Below are positions 17,029 through 26,877 of a DNA stretch of 64,000 bases, in pieces. Numbering within the stretch: the first letter of the stretch is position 1; each line of letters opens with the position of its first letter. The stretch comes from Candidatus Aphodousia gallistercoris (GTDB taxonomy: Bacteria > Pseudomonadota > Gammaproteobacteria > Burkholderiales > Burkholderiaceae_F): the NCBI GenBank assembly GCA_018714185.1, contig DVNT01000052.1:1-64000 (forward strand). The letters run 5' to 3'. Under the pieces are notes generated by a model. The model searched no databases and was not told the origin of the DNA. It saw only the letters and a list, made by a program, of their open reading frames with translations. Both the position numbers and the translations under genes were made by a program.

Positions 17029-20000
17029 CTACGGTTGACAGCATCGAGCCGCATAGGCCTGAACGGCCGATTCATCAAAACCGTGATTGAAAAAATCATC
17101 CAAGCAATCCAAAAGCGCCGGCTCAACAGAGTCAATCCAAATACCCTGTCCGGTTTTAGCGGGATCCACGCCGCGGACAAAGACGTAGGCTGCGGCGGCA
17201 ATTTCAACCGCTTCAGAGCGCATTCTCAAGTAGCGGCGCAGCGCTACAAGATAGAGCAGATACTGTAGCGTATAGTGATGCTCGGCCATTTGCGATCGAA
17301 CATAATCTTCGGTGTAGTCGCTTACCTTTTGCACTCCCGCCCGATTGCTCTTCCAGTCAACAATCCAGTAGCGACCCAAGGGGTCCCTAAAAGCCAAGTC
17401 GATAAAACCGACCAAGTAACCCTTGAGATCCTCATCGGTCATATCAGGCAAGGCGTAGCGCTCATCAAAATAAGATAAGAGCTTAGACAAATTGGCCGCT
17501 GTCACGGGCGCCCGATCGGGCTGCGCCCGGGCAATGCGAATCATAAAAGGCAGCTCGGTGAGTCGATCAGAGGCTTTGATATCGCAAAGCCTTAGCAAAC
17601 TGCCCTGCACTTTGCCAAGCGAAGCGGTCAATACCGAGCAAAGCATTTCGGTAAAAATCTCGCAGGCCTCATCCATGCTGCCGTCGTTAAATAGCGCACG
17701 GCGGTAGGCGACGATGGTTTTTGCGACAAAGGCTTTTAGGGCCAAACGCGCCTTTTGATCGCCGGCCGCGGCCTTGCCAGCCAAAGCAAAATCGGCTTTT
17801 TCAAAAAGCTCATGCATGCAAACGCCGAACTCGGCACCGCCCGCCAATTTCATCATGCCTTCCGGCTCGACCGGAGTCCGGCTACCTGCGGGCTCTGTTG
17901 AATTGCTGATTAATTCCTCATCGAGCTGATCCATCACGGAGCCTTCGGCAACGCTCGTAACCTTACGGGTAATAGCGGTAAAGCTGCTGCGGCTCCAATC
18001 GGCAAAGACCGGGCGCGAGGCGCCCAGCGTCAAGTCGCCCCTGTGACGCACCCGTCTGTGAAGCAGGGGCTGCTGATCGGGCATGAAAGAAGGCTCGCTG
18101 ATATTCAAGCACTGCGCCGCCGTTATCGTCGAGCCGCACAGAACCCGAATGGCCTCTAACGGAGCGCTGCCCAAATGAGCGACCTTCGGCAAATACAACG
18201 ATTCGAAGCCTTTGATTTGATCCAAAACAATCTCCGGCTTGTACTTTTTGGTCGACTTCATCAAAAGCCAGAAATAGGGATTAGCCATGTTAGGAGAGCG
18301 CCAAGCGGAATTCGTGACATTCGTCTTGGGCATCATCAGCGGCAGCACAAGACGCTGCGATGCCCGCGTCATGGCTACATAGGCTTGCCGGACCATTTCT
18401 TGCTGCTGCTCTTGATAGACCAAACCGTTCTTATACGTTTGACTTTTGATGTCGCCGTAAGACAAAGCCAAATGGGTTTTACCCTGCTGCATAGTGCGGA
18501 AAATTTTATCCGACTCGGCTTTGATGCCGTGAAAAGCCCCCACAACGTATACGATCGGGAATTCAAGGCCCTTGCTCTTATGAATGGACAAAACGGTAAT
18601 GGCTTCAGTATCGCTTTCAGCCCGCAGCATTCGGCTGTCATCATCGGATTCATGACCGCACTCGCGCTTAAACCACGTAATCAAACCGGAAAGATTTTTT
18701 AGTGTCGAGGCTTTTTGCTGCAACAACTCCACAATATGGTACAGATTGGTAACGGCACGCTCGCCGTTTTTTTCAAGCAGCAGCCGCTCGCGCGTACCGT
18801 ACTCTTTAAAAATCAAGGCAAAGCCTGCGGCCAAGCGCCCCGATTGGGCTAGCGACAAGGCCGCGGTAAAAACCCTGCGCGCCTTATCGGCCGCCGGATC
18901 CGCTTCAGGCGTTGTCCTGCCATGGGAAACAACGCTTTCGCCGACAATCGTTTCAAGCGGCTCGCCGATCACCGTTGTCATGCGTGCCAGACGCATGCGG
19001 CGAACATCTTCGGGCACTTCCATGGCTTGTAGCAGCCGCAAAATTTCCCCGGCTTGCGGCTGCAAAAATACGTCGCGCCCTTTTTCCACACTCACGCGGA
19101 TGCCGCTACGGACGAGCTTACGAAGCAACGTACCGGCGTATTTATATTTTCCGACCAAAACGGCAATGTGGCTCGGATTGACCTTTTGCGACTTTTGCGC
19201 ATCCAGGTAAACATCGCCCGCCAAAAGCCTTTGAATATCCGCTAATACGCAATCGGCTTCAAACTCCTCCAAGTTCGCCGTATTCATCGTTGCCTGCAAG
19301 GGCGAATGCCAAATTTCAAACACGGGAAGCGGTTCGAATCGATCCCCGATCTTTCGCATTAAGGGCAAGGTTGTCGAACAGGCCTTGATGTCCTCATGGA
19401 CAATGTCGGGCGTTAAAAAAGCTGAATTCGACTCCGGCCCCGTTGAGTTGGCAAAATAAGCGTTAAAGGCTGCAAGCAACAAGGGCGTTGAGCGGAAATT
19501 ACTATCCAAGCGCTTGGTATTGCCGAGTTCATTTTTGGCTTTCAGGTACGTATTCAGGTCGGCATCGCGAAAGCGGTAAATCGACTGTTTGGGGTCTCCC
19601 ACAAAAATCACCGTTTGAGGATAGCCCGCGGCATCGGTTTTAGCGTCAGGCAAAAACAGCGTACGGAAAATTTCGTATTGAACCGGGTCGGTATCCTGAA
19701 ACTCGTCAATAAGGACGGCTTTATAACGGGAACGAACGTTTTTAACGAAATTTTCGTTACCGAGCTCATTTTGCATATCGACCAAAAGGTCGTTGTAAGA
19801 GCGCAGCTTAGCCCGGCGCTTCGCGTCTTTGAGCTTTGCGGGCATTTCGCGCACAAAGGTTTTCATGATGTCCACGAGCCCGGCGGGAAATTTCGGATTA
19901 TTCTCATCGCAATACTCGATACAACTGTCGCTCGGCAGCATCTGCAATTTCGTCAGCAGCGACTTCCAAGAAGAGACGCCGAAACGCATCAAAGCAGCTA

Positions 20001-20526
20001 TTTCGCCGGGATCGGTTGTCCGGGCAAGCTGTTCGCGCAAAAAATCCTCACACAATCGCGTGCTGATCTCATCATCGGAACCGATTTCATAGCCGTAGCC
20101 TTGAGAGGCCGTAAACTCATTTTCGGTAAGCATTTTTTGGCAAAAGCCGTGAATCGTCGAGACTTGGCATTGGTCAAAATCTTCCAAGGCTTTATCTAAA
20201 ACGCTCTTTTTCCATAGACCTTTTTCTTGCCACTCTTTGCACTTTTCCTGCAAATCGCCGCTTAGTCCGTCAAAGCTCCCTTTTTTCATTGCCTCGGTAA
20301 GCGACAAAAGCTTTTGCCGAATGCGGGCTTTTAATTCCGCAGCGGCCGCAACGGTGAAAGTCACCACCAAGATGCGATGAATCTCGATGTCTTCTTCAAA
20401 AAGCAAACGCAAAATAATATGAATGAGGGAGTAGGTTTTACCCGTGCCGGCGCTTGCCTCAATAAGCATGTTTTGCTTTAAGGGCGTTTCTTGCCAGACA
20501 AAGTTTTCCGTCGGATTGTTCTGCAT
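17029..20526 (-). CDS. recB: RecBCD helicase-nuclease subunit RecB
   Basis: The 1165-residue UvrD-like helicase has Walker A ASAGTGKT (24-31), Walker B VLIDEFQDTDP, and the SF1 motifs ITVLSIHKSKGLEFPIV and YVAMTRAS. The C-terminal nuclease domain carries VGFIDLAFRDP and WIVDWKSN (catalytic Asp and Lys near 1040-1060). With RecC and RecD it degrades and processes double-strand breaks and loads RecA. The length is close to E. coli RecB (1180). A 13-base gap follows recC. Confidence 0.96.
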   Translation of the reverse strand: MQNNPTENFVWQETPLKQNMLIEASAGTGKTYSLIHIILRLLFEEDIEIHRILVVTFTVAAAAELKARIRQKLLSLTEAMKKGSFDGLSGDLQEKCKEWQEKGLWKKSVLDKALEDFDQCQVSTIHGFCQKMLTENEFTASQGYGYEIGSDDEISTRLCEDFLREQLARTTDPGEIAALMRFGVSSWKSLLTKLQMLPSDSCIEYCDENNPKFPAGLVDIMKTFVREMPAKLKDAKRRAKLRSYNDLLVDMQNELGNENFVKNVRSRYKAVLIDEFQDTDPVQYEIFRTLFLPDAKTDAAGYPQTVIFVGDPKQSIYRFRDADLNTYLKAKNELGNTKRLDSNFRSTPLLLAAFNAYFANSTGPESNSAFLTPDIVHEDIKACSTTLPLMRKIGDRFEPLPVFEIWHSPLQATMNTANLEEFEADCVLADIQRLLAGDVYLDAQKSQKVNPSHIAVLVGKYKYAGTLLRKLVRSGIRVSVEKGRDVFLQPQAGEILRLLQAMEVPEDVRRMRLARMTTVIGEPLETIVGESVVSHGRTTPEADPAADKARRVFTAALSLAQSGRLAAGFALIFKEYGTRERLLLEKNGERAVTNLYHIVELLQQKASTLKNLSGLITWFKRECGHESDDDSRMLRAESDTEAITVLSIHKSKGLEFPIVYVVGAFHGIKAESDKIFRTMQQGKTHLALSYGDIKSQTYKNGLVYQEQQQEMVRQAYVAMTRASQRLVLPLMMPKTNVTNSAWRSPNMANPYFWLLMKSTKKYKPEIVLDQIKGFESLYLPKVAHLGSAPLEAIRVLCGSTITAAQCLNISEPSFMPDQQPLLHRRVRHRGDLTLGASRPVFADWSRSSFTAITRKVTSVAEGSVMDQLDEELISNSTEPAGSRTPVEPEGMMKLAGGAEFGVCMHELFEKADFALAGKAAAGDQKARLALKAFVAKTIVAYRRALFNDGSMDEACEIFTEMLCSVLTASLGKVQGSLLRLCDIKASDRLTELPFMIRIARAQPDRAPVTAANLSKLLSYFDERYALPDMTDEDLKGYLVGFIDLAFRDPLGRYWIVDWKSNRAGVQKVSDYTEDYVRSQMAEHHYTLQYLLYLVALRRYLRMRSEAVEIAAAAYVFVRGVDPAKTGQGIWIDSVEPALLDCLDDFFNHGFDESAVQAYAARCCQP

Positions 20527-20539
20527 ATCTTAGACCTGC

Positions 20540-23500
20540 CTACCTAATATCGAGCATTTCTTTAATGGATTGGTCCAGGGCGGCACGGCGCTCGGCCGCT
20601 TCCTCCCAGGAGCGCCCGCGCCAGAGCTGCTTGACCAGTTCTTCAGAATAAGCCGGCGCGTTGCTTGTGACATCCCCGGCCGTTTCGTTGTAGCGTTGCA
20701 TAAGAAGGCGGGCGAGCTCGAGGGCACGCGAAGGCTCCACAGGCTCCAATTTGAGCTCGATCATGGCTGCCCCATCTTCTTGCAAAAGCGCAAGCCATAA
20801 AGGATAGCCTGCCGCATTAAATAGCCACTGTTTCAGGTAAGCCCTGAGAATGGCACTTTGGGTAAAGGCCATTGCAAAAAGATAGCGCTTCGTGCGGCCT
20901 TGATCATCGACTGCTTCGTAAATCTCGTTACTGCGCATGGCAATGCGGCTAAAGCGCTCCGACTCAAACCCGGGTACGGCCCAGACGTCTTCCAAAGAGC
21001 GCGGTTGGGCACTGCGCTTAAATGCCTGCGCCTTCGTGTAAGCGTCATACCAAAGATGGATGTAGGACTCATAGCTAAGCCGGCGCGTACCGTAAGCACC
21101 TTTTGACGGATCCAAGGCAATTTGCGCTAAAACATCATCGGCAGACAAACCTTGATCGAACAATCGGAAAATATCCGAGCGCAGGATAGACTGGGAAAGC
21201 CTATCGAGCTCGGGATTAATCGGAACCGATTGCGCCGCTTGAGCGTCATTTAATGACAAACCCAGCCGTTTCAAAAGCCAACGATCCGTGGCCGAGTAAA
21301 AGGCAATCAATTCATCAAGCCCCACAGTCGGCGCCGGCAACGCCTCATCGGAAAAACCCGCATCGGAAAACGGTTCCGGGTCATTAAGTTCGGTCAAGGC
21401 GCAGCGCTTTCCGAGCGTTTCAAAGAGCGCCTGATCCGAACAAGCCCAGAAGCGATTGCCTTGAGGCTCGAAATTTTTTTCGCTCGTGGCCGTAAGCGGT
21501 AGCTGCACGGCAAAGGGCTTATCCCAATTTTCAACCGATTCGCCGGTATTGGCATTGAGTAGCTCCAAGCAATCAAGCACAACGGGCGAGGGCTCAAGGG
21601 GGGCCTTGGCATTTAGCCCCACCGAATAGGAAATCACCAGGTAGCGTCGCGCCGACAAAATCAAGTCCAAGAAAATATTGCGATTATCCTTGCGGCTGTC
21701 GCGGTCGCCCTGGCGGTGCAATTCCGGTACGGCCATGAGATTGAATTCTTCAGCACGCTGATGGCCCGGGAAACCCGAGCTTTCGTTCATTCCGAGCATA
21801 ATGACTGCCTTAAAGGGAATGCGTCTGAAAGCCGACATGCCGGCAAAGGTCACCGCGCCTTGGCTATTGCCGCCGAAAGACTGCGCCTCAAGACGATCTG
21901 TAAGGGCCTGCCAAAAAACTTCAATGGGAAGTTTCTCATCGCGGCAAGCCTCAAAGGCGGCTCCCAAATCCCTGAGCTGCAGGTTAATGACCTCAACGGC
22001 TTGGCGAATGATCGGCAATGCAAAAAAGTCTTCAACGAGCGATTGAGTCCAGTCTAACCAGGCTTGCGGCTTGGCCCCATCGCGCTCTGAGGGCATTGCC
22101 TCAAAGGCGGATTTCAACAAATGCGACAATTTGAGCAAGGACTCAAAAAGAGCCGGGCGCTGCACGGTTTCGCTATAAGGATTGGCTTTACCTGAACGAA
22201 CAGGCAACACATCATAAGCGCTAAAACCTTCGCCCTCGGTCACGTAGCCCCAGCAAAGCCGCTCAAGCGCTCGGTCAAACGTTCCTTCAAGCACCTCCTC
22301 GCCGATTACGTCGGCTTGGCGGCACCAAGCCAACTGCTCTTTGCTCAATCCTTCTCGGAATCCGGCCTTGATGAGCCAGTCCTTGATCACGGCCAAGTCA
22401 TCCATGGCAAGATTCAAAGACCGCGTAATCACCGGCAGCTCCAGCCATTCGGTAAAGCTTTGCATGTCAAAGCGGGAAAAAATAAGCTTGCCCAGATCCA
22501 AGAGCGCTTGCACCAAGCCTGCTTCATCGGCATTCCACTGGCCCGCAATACGGTATTGGATTTTTCTTGACTCGGGCAAAGCCTCAAAAGTGGCATCAAT
22601 GGCCGGGGTAAGTCCTTCGATATCGGGCGTCACCACGAGAATATCCGAGGGCTTGATGGTTTTGTCTTCGTCTAAAATCGCCTGAATCATATCCACGGCG
22701 TTTTCCACTTCCCGGATGGCCGTGGGCGCTTTGATGATTCTAAAAGAGTGATCGTCGGCGGTAAACGTCTCAGGTAGCTCAGAGGCGTCGTTCATGAGCA
22801 CTGCTTTTTGCAGGGCATGCAAAACCGTCGGAGCCTGCCCGTCGCCTTCGGCCAGATTCAGGTCGGTGCGACTTACCCGAGAAGCAACTCTCAGGCTTCT
22901 CCAATCCGTGGGGGCCTCCAGGGTGGTCACATAGTCCGAAGAAGCATGGGGCTTGTAGCGTTCGCGGGGATCCGGACTCTCTGACTCTTCGGCAAAGACG
23001 TCAAAGCGGTTGATAAGCGCCCGGGTCGAAGCCGCATTGCGCCTTAAAAAGAGCAGGATTTTATCGTCTTCGTGCGCGTCTGCTTGGGTTTCCGGATCGT
23101 AAGAATCAAACCAAAATTCACGGCAAGGATTAAATAAATAAACCCGAACATCATGGTCGGCGTCATTGAGCGCCTTAAAAATCGGCAACGCCATGGGCGA
23201 AAGCGCCATGGGCATGAAAATAAAAAGCGAATGCGGCTGGTTTTCATTGACGAGCGCGCGGAGCTTTTCATAAGAGCGAAATCGAGACAGGACCTCAAGA
23301 TTGGAGCGGGCCGAGTCCAAGCGACTATTTTGAAGTCTTGCATAGATGGCATTCCAGAGGTCTTTTTGCCAATTAAGGTCGGGCTGACTTTCCAGAACCT
23401 GCTTTTCCGTGGGTTTCACCCAACGGCGATACTCGACAAAATCGCTAATGCCCATCCATTGCAGGACCCAATCCAAACGGTAATTCACGTACAGAGCAAA

Positions 23501-23911
23501 GGTATCGGCAATGCGAACCGCCAGATCGTAGCGGGCCATGGCCGGCGTCCGATTTTCCAGCGCATGATTGAAAAAGGCATTGAGCCGGTCGTAGCGGGCG
23601 GTAAATTCCGGGGTAAGAATCGACCAGACGGTCCACAGAAAGTCGCTTGAGCGGCTGCCTTCACTGAGGTCGCAAGCCAAGTAGCGTGACAACCACGCCC
23701 CTGCGGTTTGAAACTGGATTCCAGCACAAACACCCCACTGGTCGCTAAGGTCACGCCTAAGTTTGTCGGCAAGGGTTTTCGTACCGACAACGACGCTAAC
23801 CTGAGGGAAAGACGCCTTGCTCTCGGATAGGGTTTGCTCAAGATCCAACCTCAAATATGTTTGAAGGATTTCATAGGCGTTACTGTAGACAACATGAAAC
23901 ATTCTTTGCAC
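20540..23911 (-). CDS. recC: RecBCD scaffold/Chi-recognition subunit RecC
   Basis: This protein of about 1123 residues (E. coli RecC 1122) opens with MFHVVYSNAYEIL, the usual RecC N-terminus. It contains GTKTLADKLRRDL and the helicase-like fold with degenerate motifs. The segment VIMLGMNESSGFPGHQR matches the RecC region following the inactive helicase. The start is either GTG 23911 or ATG 23902, and neither has a strong ribosome site. It is first of recC-recB-recD. The rplI terminator lies upstream, so the operon probably has its own promoter between 23912 and 24010. Confidence 0.93.
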   Translation of the reverse strand: MQRMFHVVYSNAYEILQTYLRLDLEQTLSESKASFPQVSVVVGTKTLADKLRRDLSDQWGVCAGIQFQTAGAWLSRYLACDLSEGSRSSDFLWTVWSILTPEFTARYDRLNAFFNHALENRTPAMARYDLAVRIADTFALYVNYRLDWVLQWMGISDFVEYRRWVKPTEKQVLESQPDLNWQKDLWNAIYARLQNSRLDSARSNLEVLSRFRSYEKLRALVNENQPHSLFIFMPMALSPMALPIFKALNDADHDVRVYLFNPCREFWFDSYDPETQADAHEDDKILLFLRRNAASTRALINRFDVFAEESESPDPRERYKPHASSDYVTTLEAPTDWRSLRVASRVSRTDLNLAEGDGQAPTVLHALQKAVLMNDASELPETFTADDHSFRIIKAPTAIREVENAVDMIQAILDEDKTIKPSDILVVTPDIEGLTPAIDATFEALPESRKIQYRIAGQWNADEAGLVQALLDLGKLIFSRFDMQSFTEWLELPVITRSLNLAMDDLAVIKDWLIKAGFREGLSKEQLAWCRQADVIGEEVLEGTFDRALERLCWGYVTEGEGFSAYDVLPVRSGKANPYSETVQRPALFESLLKLSHLLKSAFEAMPSERDGAKPQAWLDWTQSLVEDFFALPIIRQAVEVINLQLRDLGAAFEACRDEKLPIEVFWQALTDRLEAQSFGGNSQGAVTFAGMSAFRRIPFKAVIMLGMNESSGFPGHQRAEEFNLMAVPELHRQGDRDSRKDNRNIFLDLILSARRYLVISYSVGLNAKAPLEPSPVVLDCLELLNANTGESVENWDKPFAVQLPLTATSEKNFEPQGNRFWACSDQALFETLGKRCALTELNDPEPFSDAGFSDEALPAPTVGLDELIAFYSATDRWLLKRLGLSLNDAQAAQSVPINPELDRLSQSILRSDIFRLFDQGLSADDVLAQIALDPSKGAYGTRRLSYESYIHLWYDAYTKAQAFKRSAQPRSLEDVWAVPGFESERFSRIAMRSNEIYEAVDDQGRTKRYLFAMAFTQSAILRAYLKQWLFNAAGYPLWLALLQEDGAAMIELKLEPVEPSRALELARLLMQRYNETAGDVTSNAPAYSEELVKQLWRGRSWEEAAERRAALDQSIKEMLDIR

Positions 23912-23955
23912 TCAATTAAGGGCGATAGTGGACGGCTCAATTGTAGGGAAGAAAA

Positions 23956-23975
23956 GAGCGTTTTTCTTGACGCTC
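23956..23975 (-). terminator. Short hairpin upstream of recC (possible secondary terminator)
   Basis: GAGCG and CGCTC pair around ten bases. On the minus strand the hairpin is followed by TTTTC. It may back up the rplI terminator or belong to the recC leader. Confidence 0.3.
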
Positions 23976-24014
23976 TCAGTCTAGGAGGGAAAATATCTGT
24001 TTGAGATGCATACG

Positions 24015-24052
24015 CAAAAAACGGCCCGGACCTATAAAAAGAATCCGAGCCG
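24015..24052 (-). terminator. Intrinsic terminator of the rpsF-priB-rpsR-rplI operon
   Basis: Minus strand: CGGCTCGGA pairs with TCCGGGCCG (one mismatch) and is followed by TTTTTTG. It lies 26 bases after the rplI stop, so recC is probably not read from the ribosomal promoter. Confidence 0.8.
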
Positions 24053-24077
24053 CTTCTGAATTTAATCCGAAAAAGGA

Positions 24078-24527
24078 TTAGGCTTCAGCCACCACCTTGA
24101 CCGTGATTTCAGCCACGATATCGGTCATCAAGCCGATCACCACCGGGAATTCACCGATCATCTTAAGCGGGCCGGTCGGCATACGAACTTGAGACTTCTT
24201 CACTTCAAAGCCTTGAGCTTGCAAAGCTTCGGCGATATCCGCGTTGGTCACGGAACCGAACAAGCGGCCGTCAACACCGGCCTTGCTGGCGATTTCAACC
24301 ACGTCGCCGTTGAGCTTGGCAGCCACGGCTTCAGCCGCAGCGATGCGTTCAGCTTGGGCGCGTTCGAGTTCAGCACGGCGGGCTTCGAATTCGGCGATAG
24401 CAGCCGGCGTAGCACGCTTGGCATGCTTCATCGGGATCAAGAAGTTACGAGCGTAACCGTCTTTGACCTTAACCACATCACCCAATTCACCGAGGTGGGT
24501 AATCCTTTCAAGAAGAATAACTTGCAT
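24078..24527 (-). CDS. rplI: 50S ribosomal protein bL9
   Basis: The 149-residue product begins [19 protein letters not shown] with the [13 protein letters not shown] motif of the L9 N-domain. The long connecting helix and the C-domain follow ([16 protein letters not shown]). It binds 23S rRNA at the base of the L1 stalk. Last gene of the rpsF operon, with 20 bases after rpsR. Confidence 0.98.
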   Translation of the reverse strand: MQVILLERITHLGELGDVVKVKDGYARNFLIPMKHAKRATPAAIAEFEARRAELERAQAERIAAAEAVAAKLNGDVVEIASKAGVDGRLFGSVTNADIAEALQAQGFEVKKSQVRMPTGPLKMIGEFPVVIGLMTDIVAEITVKVVAEA

Positions 24528-24547
24528 TTGATTGACTCCTCACTCGA

Positions 24548-24820
24548 TTATTGATTGTCCGTGTACGGCAACAACGCCAAGAAACGGGCACGCTTGATAG
24601 CCGTGTCCAATTGACGTTGATAGTGAGCCTTCGTGCCCGTCAAACGAGCCGGCATAATCTTACCGTTTTCTTGGATGAAGTCACGAAGCGTTTCAACATC
24701 CTTGTAGTCGATCATTTCGACATGTTCAGCCGTGAAGCGGCAGAATTTCTTGCGCTTGAAAAGCGCGTTTTGTTGGTTGCCACGGCGCGGCTTACCCTTG
24801 CCCTTTGCACCAAAAGCCAT
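24548..24820 (-). CDS. rpsR: 30S ribosomal protein bS18
   Basis: The 90-residue basic protein has the S18 signature [18 protein letters not shown] and the [10 protein letters not shown] segment. It forms a heterodimer with S6 in the 30S platform. Third gene of rpsF-priB-rpsR-rplI, with eleven bases after priB. Confidence 0.98.
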   Translation of the reverse strand: MAFGAKGKGKPRRGNQQNALFKRKKFCRFTAEHVEMIDYKDVETLRDFIQENGKIMPARLTGTKAHYQRQLDTAIKRARFLALLPYTDNQ

Positions 24821-24831
24821 TTTTAAACTCC

Positions 24832-25137
24832 TTATGAGTATTGCGTAATATGTACGATCAATTGTCGAGAGCGTTGCGAGCGCGGCGCTATAAAGCCGCT
24901 GAGCTTAAATACCGAACCCAAGGGTTCTTTATCTAATGCAAGCGCAATATCGCCGCACGCTTTGGCCGGAAAATCAAACTCGAGCTTTCGGTCGACTCCA
25001 GCCTCTTTGACAACACTGACGTGGTGCAACACCACTTCCAAAACCGCGACTCCCGACGGGGTATACCTCATCTGAGCCTTTTGCGTGAACTCGGCGAATA
25101 ATTCAATCCGGTTCACCGGGTTATCGACAATTTCCAT
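24832..25137 (-). CDS. priB: Primosomal replication protein PriB
   Basis: This 101-residue single OB-fold protein binds ssDNA and helps PriA restart stalled forks. It begins [22 protein letters not shown] and contains the [16 protein letters not shown] strand pair typical of PriB. Its position between rpsF and rpsR is the classic beta/gammaproteobacterial arrangement. Confidence 0.95.
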   Translation of the reverse strand: MEIVDNPVNRIELFAEFTQKAQMRYTPSGVAVLEVVLHHVSVVKEAGVDRKLEFDFPAKACGDIALALDKEPLGSVFKLSGFIAPRSQRSRQLIVHITQYS

Positions 25138-25146
25138 TAATAAAGA

Positions 25147-25554
25147 TTAAGCAGCTGCTTCAGCCGGTTGAGCGGCCTTGGCAGGTTCTTGGGCATGAGC
25201 GGCTTCGCTCGCAGCCTTCTTTTGTTCTTCCTTTTCGACGACTTTCATCATCGGAGAGGGAGCCGTTTCAGCTTTCTTCATCTTGATCGTCAAATGACGC
25301 AACACGGCATCGTTGAAGCGGAAACCGTTTTCAATTTCAGCCAACGTTTCATGAGTGCATTCAACATTCATAAGAACGTAGTGAGCCTTGACCAACTTGT
25401 TGATCGGATAGGCCAAGGGACGACGACCCCAATCTTCAACGCGATGGACCTTGCCGCCTTGTTCGGTGACAAGCGTCTTGTAGCGTTCGATCATAGCGGG
25501 CACTTGCTCGCTTTGATCCGGGTGCACAATAAAGCAAATTTCATAATGACGCAT
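25147..25554 (-). CDS. rpsF: 30S ribosomal protein bS6
   Basis: The 135-residue product starts [18 protein letters not shown] and shows the S6 fold ([16 protein letters not shown]). The Ala/Glu-rich C-terminal tail ([18 protein letters not shown]) is longer than in E. coli. The frame is open to 25665, but that extension covers the promoter and leader hairpin. ATG 25554 with AAGGAG upstream is the start. First gene of its operon. Confidence 0.97.
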   Translation of the reverse strand: MRHYEICFIVHPDQSEQVPAMIERYKTLVTEQGGKVHRVEDWGRRPLAYPINKLVKAHYVLMNVECTHETLAEIENGFRFNDAVLRHLTIKMKKAETAPSPMMKVVEKEEQKKAASEAAHAQEPAKAAQPAEAAA

Positions 25555-25573
25555 TGGAATTGTCTCCTTACGG

Positions 25574-25608
25574 AAAAAGCCACCTAGAGCGTCTATTTCT
25601 AGTGTGGC
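25574..25608 (-). promoter_or_regulatory. Structured leader hairpin before rpsF (S6:S18-type or attenuator candidate)
   Basis: On the minus strand GCCAC and CTAG pair with CTAG and GTGGC, with one bulged base, around an 11-base loop. TTTTTCCG follows, then the ribosome site. Position, length and the CCG trinucleotide recall the S6:S18-binding leader used for feedback in many bacteria. The U-run would also fit an attenuator. The exact class is not proven. Confidence 0.55.
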
Positions 25609-25626
25609 AAGGACAGAAAAAACGTG

Positions 25627-25655
25627 ATTATATTTCACGAGTAGCGCTAATGCAA
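25627..25655 (-). promoter_or_regulatory. Sigma-70 promoter of the rpsF operon
   Basis: Minus strand: TTGCAT, 17-base spacer, TATAAT (perfect -10). Transcription would start near 25620, just before the leader hairpin. Confidence 0.8.
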
Positions 25656-25786
25656 GGTTTTTCAAAAGTTTTTTGCTCCCCTGCTCGCAGCCAGCTCATG
25701 ATACTCCACAAAAAAAGAAATCGTTGGGCTTACCCATTTGTGCATTTGCACAATTGCACACGGAAGCGGCACTAACGCAAGCGCCA

Positions 25787-26530
25787 TCAGCCTCGGCGTA
25801 ATTCGAAGCACGGAAACAGCGATTGAAGCTGTCGCACCGTCTCGGCTTGTGGGTACTCGTAGCCCACATTAGGAAACGGCAAATTCAGCTCCTTGGGCGC
25901 ACGATAAACTTGCAGAGCGAACTTTTTCACGCCCAACTCAAGCAGTTCGTGAGCAATCCCAAGCACTTTTTCATCGGGCAAATAGGCCGGATGGGCTGTC
26001 GTGCGGCACTCGTAATCAACGCCTGCCGCCTGAATAAGCTTCAAGGCATGCAATGCGTGATCGGCCGGATCAGATTTCGACAAGCCCGTAATATAGCGAT
26101 ACGCCTGCTTGTCGTGAAGCGAGGCCTTAATGTCCAATCCTACCCAATCGACATAAGGCAGAACCTTTTGCAGGTGCTCAGGGTAGCAGCCTGAAGTATG
26201 CAAACCGACGGCAAAACCCATTGCCTTGACGGCCTGTGCGGCCGCGGGCAAGGCGGCATCCAAAGTCGGCTCGCCGCCCGAAAATACGACGGCATCCAAA
26301 AGCCCGCGCCGGCGCTTTAAAAGCCCTACCAATTCTTCCCAAGAGCTGTGAACGTAATGCGGGTCGAATTCTCTCGGCTGCATGAAGGGGTTGTGGCAAT
26401 ACAAGCACCTCCAAGGACAGCCTTGCAAAAAGGCCACGGCGGCAAACTTGCCGGGATAGTCAAGGCTTGTGTAAGGCGTAATGCCGGCGATGCGCAAGCG
26501 GCCGGCCTCTAAAGCAAAGTCTTCACTCAT
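25787..26530 (-). CDS. nrdG: Anaerobic ribonucleotide reductase activating enzyme NrdG (radical SAM)
   Basis: The 247-residue radical-SAM protein has the iron-sulfur motif CPWRCLYC (Cys38, Cys42, Cys45), the SAM-binding VVFSGGEPTLD and the partner segment VDWVGLDIKA. It makes the glycyl radical on the class III reductase under anaerobic conditions. The frame opens further upstream, but ATG 26530 is chosen because its sequence lies inside GATTATGAGTGA, overlapping the stop of the preceding ORF by eight bases. No Shine-Dalgarno is seen, so translation is probably coupled. It belongs to the nrdD unit. Confidence 0.92.
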   Translation of the reverse strand: MSEDFALEAGRLRIAGITPYTSLDYPGKFAAVAFLQGCPWRCLYCHNPFMQPREFDPHYVHSSWEELVGLLKRRRGLLDAVVFSGGEPTLDAALPAAAQAVKAMGFAVGLHTSGCYPEHLQKVLPYVDWVGLDIKASLHDKQAYRYITGLSKSDPADHALHALKLIQAAGVDYECRTTAHPAYLPDEKVLGIAHELLELGVKKFALQVYRAPKELNLPFPNVGYEYPQAETVRQLQSLFPCFELRRG

Positions 26531-26786
26531 AATCAAAGAAAACGGACAGTACAAAAACGCCGGCGGTTTCCCCGTCCGGCGCCTGTTTACACATGAACTG
26601 CCGCGCTCTGTCGAACGCGGTTTCATGGGAGCGTATCCCCATTTCTAGCCGTTGTCGAACTTCTGCACGTGCAGGCAGATTCCGTACAACGGCAGGCGGG
26701 TCCACTAAGACGCCCCCATCGAGTTCGAGCCACTTCCCGAGCGGCTCATTCCCGAGTTCGTTTTTCCGAAAAAAGAAAGATTGCAA
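26523..26786 (-). CDS. Unknown small ORF between the glycyl-radical ORF and nrdG
   Basis: This frame fills the gap between the 59-residue NrdD domain and nrdG. Its stop overlaps the nrdG start (GATTATGAGTGA). The translation is protein-like, with segments NELGNEPLGKWLELDGG, GVLVDPPAVVRNLPARAE and QAPDGETAGVFVLSVFFDYE. No family is recognised. The N-terminus is uncertain: a TTG at 26786 gives 87 residues, and the frame stays open to 26936 with no ATG nearer. A GC-rich palindrome (CCCGCGC/GCGCGGG) lies at 26830-26847 just upstream. It may be a reductase accessory protein, or an untranslated spacer that happens to be open. Confidence 0.45.
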   Translation of the reverse strand: MQSFFFRKNELGNEPLGKWLELDGGVLVDPPAVVRNLPARAEVRQRLEMGIRSHETAFDRARQFMCKQAPDGETAGVFVLSVFFDYE

Positions 26787-26877
26787 GGATTCGGAAAGCC
26801 TTGCGAAGGCACATATAGCCGCGATCCATCCCCGCGCTTTCGCGCGGGAAATTTCGCGGCATCTGTTAAAACAGCGC

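Noticed and set aside
25555..25665. N-terminal extension of rpsF
   Set aside because: The region contains the promoter and leader hairpin, and S6 starts at MRHYEICF.
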